Source: RGIG8785 sp045655245
GTDB lineage: Bacteria > Bacillota > Clostridia > RGIG8785
Direction of reading: 5' to 3'
Length of the DNA stretch: 34,250 nt
NCBI GenBank assembly: GCA_045655245.1
Contig: JAZOOX010000017.1
Coordinates: 1-34,250, forward strand
Under the pieces are notes generated by a model. That model was given only the letters and a program-made list of their open reading frames with translations. It made no database searches and was not told the origin of the DNA. The translations under genes were made by a program, and so were the position numbers. Of this stretch, positions 32,179 to 34,250 are shown piece after piece. Positions within the stretch are counted from its first letter, which is position 1. Each line of letters starts with the position of its first letter.

Positions 32179-33405
32179 ATGGATCGGGTAATTTTGCATT
32201 GTGATTGCAACTGTTTTTTTGCATCGGTAGAGATTGCGCTGAACCCCGCTTTAAAAGGAATCCCAATGGCCGTTTGCGGAAACCCCGAAAACCGTCACGG
32301 CATTATTTTGGCCAAGAGTGAAGAAGCCAAAAAGTTTGGGGTCAAAACGGCAGAGACCATTTATCAGGCGCAGAAAAAGTGTCCTGATTTGGTATTGGTG
32401 CCTCCCCATCACCACGCTTATCACGAGTATTCAAAAAAAGTAAATGAAATTTATACCCGTTTCACCGACCTGATCGAACCCTTCGGGATTGATGAAAGCT
32501 GGCTGGACGTAACCGGCACCTGCCACTTGTTCGGTTCGGGGAAGGAGATCGCCGACTGCATTCGTAAGACGGTGCGGGAGGAGTTGGGTCTGACCGTTTC
32601 GGTGGGAGTGTCTTTTAACAAAGTGTTTGCCAAGCTGGGCAGTGACTTTAAAAAGCCCGATGCCACTACCGTTTTCACTCGGGAACGGATGCGGGAAGAC
32701 GTTTGGCCCCTTCCTGCCTGCGACCTGATTTTTGTAGGCCCTGCCACCCGCCGCGCATTGGAGGAAATGAACATCAGAACCATCGGACAACTGGCGTGCG
32801 CCGACCCGCGGTTATTACAACGATTGGGGAAACAAGGAGAACAGTTACTGAAATACGCCCGTGGGGAGGACGACAGCCCGGTGGCTTCGTTTTATGCCCC
32901 GCCAGAACCGCCCAAATCCATCGGCAACGGCATTACATTTAAGCGGGATTTGGTTACGAAAAAGGATGCACGAACAGCGATGCTTGCCCTTTGTGACGAG
33001 GTATCGGGGCGGATGCGCCAACAAGGGGTTTGTTGCCGCGGGATTCGTCTGACCATTCGAGATACCGATTTTCAGACCGTTACCCGCCAGGAAATTTTAG
33101 CCAACCCCACCCAACTCCGTGCCGAATTGTTCGAAGCAGGAATGGCTCTTCTGACCAAGTGTTGGAACACCAACAAACCGATTCGGATGCTAACGGTGAC
33201 AGCCCATCAGCTACTCCCCGCCGACCAGGCGTTTTTCCAGACCGATTGGTTTCACCCTGCCGCAGACACCGCCCAGGAACGGCGTACCCGTTTGGAAGAA
33301 ACGGTGGATTTGGTACGAAGCAGGTACGGACGCTCTGCTTTGGATGTGGGGTCGTTGTTGAAAAACGACCTTGGACTGGGCAACTTCGAAGAAGAAAAGG
33401 AATAA
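32179..33405 (+). CDS. dinB: Y-family DNA polymerase (DNA polymerase IV type)
   Basis: The 408-residue translesion polymerase has the palm and finger core. Catalytic residues are D9 in LHCDCNCFFASVE and D105/E106 in GIDESWLDV, with F13 as the steric gate. Helix-hairpin-helix motifs (~185-215) and a little-finger domain (~240-350) follow. The usual DMD motif reads DCN; I have seen similar DxN versions in other Firmicutes Y-family enzymes, so it is not necessarily a defect. CAGGAGGTG precedes the ATG. It is divergent from sleB and ends at a strong terminator. It bypasses damaged template bases with low fidelity. Confidence 0.94.
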   Translation: MDRVILHCDCNCFFASVEIALNPALKGIPMAVCGNPENRHGIILAKSEEAKKFGVKTAETIYQAQKKCPDLVLVPPHHHAYHEYSKKVNEIYTRFTDLIEPFGIDESWLDVTGTCHLFGSGKEIADCIRKTVREELGLTVSVGVSFNKVFAKLGSDFKKPDATTVFTRERMREDVWPLPACDLIFVGPATRRALEEMNIRTIGQLACADPRLLQRLGKQGEQLLKYARGEDDSPVASFYAPPEPPKSIGNGITFKRDLVTKKDARTAMLALCDEVSGRMRQQGVCCRGIRLTIRDTDFQTVTRQEILANPTQLRAELFEAGMALLTKCWNTNKPIRMLTVTAHQLLPADQAFFQTDWFHPAADTAQERRTRLEETVDLVRSRYGRSALDVGSLLKNDLGLGNFEEEKE

Positions 33406-33432
33406 AAAAAGAACCCGTTTGGGTTCTTTTTT
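33405..33432 (+). terminator. Intrinsic terminator after dinB
   Basis: GAACCC-GTTT-GGGTTC with an A-run before and six T after. It begins at the last base of the dinB stop codon. Confidence 0.92.
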
Positions 33433-33444
33433 ATTTTATAAGGA

Positions 33445-33520
33445 TGTCAGATAGGTCCCCGATCCCGGGACGGTATCACCGTTAATCTCGGCTCCGTCCC
33501 CCCTGTCAATCTGCATGAAA
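33445..33520. repeat. GC-rich palindromic intergenic element, REP-like
   Basis: GGGACGG (33467-33473) pairs with CCGTCCC (33494-33500), and ACGGT-ATC-ACCGT (33471-33483) is a nested alternative. TGTCA occurs at both edges. The style resembles dispersed GGGACGG-type repeats of Firmicutes genomes. No transposase is nearby, and only one copy is in the window. Confidence 0.4.
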
Positions 33521-33530
33521 CGGTATCAGG

Positions 33531-33568
33531 AAGTTGGTAAAGTTATTCCGAAGCAAAGTTGGTAAAGT
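33531..33568. repeat. 13-bp direct repeat spanning the end of the F420 ligase-like gene
   Basis: AAGTTGGTAAAGT occurs at 33531-33543 and 33556-33568. The second lies in the last codons (YFTNF region), the first touches the stop codon, which looks like a small local duplication at the 3' end. Confidence 0.6.
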
Positions 33569-34250
33569 AGCCCTTGACATAAACAACGGGAGTGCCGCGA
33601 TCACCGCTGCCCGAAGTCAGGTCAGCCAGACTGCCGACCAGATCGGTAATGCGACGGGGTGTGGTGCCCTGGGACTGCATATTGCCTACCAGGTTGGCAT
33701 CCTTTTCGCGAATCTTCTGGCGCATTGCTTTGTTCAGCTCCTCACCCGACAGACCTGCAAATTCGTTATCGGCAAAGTACTTCATCTTCAGTTCGTTGGG
33801 CGTGCCTGCCAGACCCGAAGTGAAGGAAGGCGCAACGATGGGGTCTGCAAACTCCCAAATCCCGCCCACGGGGTCTTTAAAGCATCCATCGCCATAAACC
33901 ATGACCTCGATGGTGACACCGGTGGCATCCTTGATTGCTTTTTGCAAAGCATCCACAAATGCGTCAGTATCCTTGGGAAAGAGCTTTACGCTGTTTTCAG
34001 TAGCTTTATTCGAGCCTAAGATGCCGTAGTCTTTGTTATAACCAGAACCGTCAATGCTCTCGGTCATAATTTCGTCCATACTAAATACGCGTTCTGCACC
34101 TGCCGCCTTTAAGATGCGGGCGGTGCGACGACGGGTATGGATGTCACAGTTCAAAACATTTTTGGTGTAATTTAAGATATATTTGGGGTCGTTGGAGAAA
34201 ACAATCTCGATATTTTCGCCAAAGCTCTTGTAATATTCAATGTAGTCCAC
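33543..34250 (-). CDS. Coenzyme F420-0:L-glutamate ligase-like protein (5' end outside window)
   Basis: Only the last 235 residues are visible; the reading frame runs off the right edge. Recognisable blocks are IEIVFSNDPKYILNYTKNVLNCDIHTR, VDGSGYNKDYG-like SIDGSGYNKDYGILGSNKAT, VMVYGDGCFKDPVGGIWEFADP and LADLTSGSGDRGTP, matching the C-terminal part of the CofE-like family found in many Clostridia. CofE adds glutamates to F420 in archaea and actinobacteria; clostridial members have no established F420 pathway, so their substrate may differ. No promoter can be seen. There is no clear T-run terminator, only the palindromic element downstream. Confidence 0.85.
   Translation of the reverse strand: MDYIEYYKSFGENIEIVFSNDPKYILNYTKNVLNCDIHTRRRTARILKAAGAERVFSMDEIMTESIDGSGYNKDYGILGSNKATENSVKLFPKDTDAFVDALQKAIKDATGVTIEVMVYGDGCFKDPVGGIWEFADPIVAPSFTSGLAGTPNELKMKYFADNEFAGLSGEELNKAMRQKIREKDANLVGNMQSQGTTPRRITDLVGSLADLTSGSGDRGTPVVYVKGYFTNFASE

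Noticed and set aside
32179..33405. Inactive Y-family polymerase because the DMD motif reads DCN
   Set aside because: The essential D9, D105 and E106 are present, and the second Asp is replaced in other Firmicutes members as far as I recall.

Overview
The window looks like a chromosomal segment of an anaerobic, endospore-forming member of the Clostridia, probably an uncultured gut lineage. The evidence is a set of sporulation and germination genes (spoIID, a SpoIIQ-like LytM protein, sleB) with sigma-E-like and sigma-G-like promoters, strong Shine-Dalgarno sites, frequent GTG/TTG starts, SLH-anchored surface proteins, dockerin modules and a Firmicutes-type ftsE-ftsX-M23-ctpA cluster. No rRNA, tRNA, CRISPR array or insertion sequence was seen.

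Left part (1-17982), accessory surface region, all on the minus strand. In transcription order it holds a tyrosine recombinase, an intergenic region that looks like an invertible promoter, a TetR-family regulator, an SLH-anchored cohesin/X-dockerin/Fn3 protein with a coupled small membrane protein, two giant secreted beta-helix proteins ending in almost identical X-dockerin modules, a 1541-residue SLH protein with about eleven chitobiase-like modules, and a small Cys-rich membrane protein. Two non-coding signals stand out. First, three copies of a Xer-type site (CATAA-N6-TTATG); the outer two are exact inverted repeats flanking about 300 bp that carries the tetR promoter and a two-way terminator. 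Second, a ~208-bp leader, nearly identical in front of both beta-helix genes, contains interleaved inverted repeats. A motif TGTAA-N6-TTACA occurs upstream of both tetR and the SLH/cohesin gene and is a candidate TetR operator.

Middle part (18046-26083), minus strand, housekeeping. It holds greA-lysS under a consensus sigma-A promoter, an unrecognised 238-residue gene, and a tight operon of a CdaR/PucR-like regulator, ftsE, ftsX, an EnvC/CwlO-like M23 protein with a coiled coil, and the S41 protease ctpA. The FtsEX complex and the M23 protein probably act together in cell-wall hydrolysis.

Right part (26170-34250), mixed strands. It holds hflX-yigZ, citrate synthase, a sporulation block (spoIID, spoIIQ-like, a small acidic protein, and convergent sleB), a Y-family DNA polymerase, and the 3' part of a coenzyme F420-0:L-glutamate ligase-like gene. 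Convergent pairs share two-way intrinsic terminators.

The most interesting proposal is that the surface locus is phase variable: the recombinase would flip the promoter segment, switching the TetR regulator and the downstream SLH/cohesin protein on or off. This is inferred from sequence architecture and is untested.
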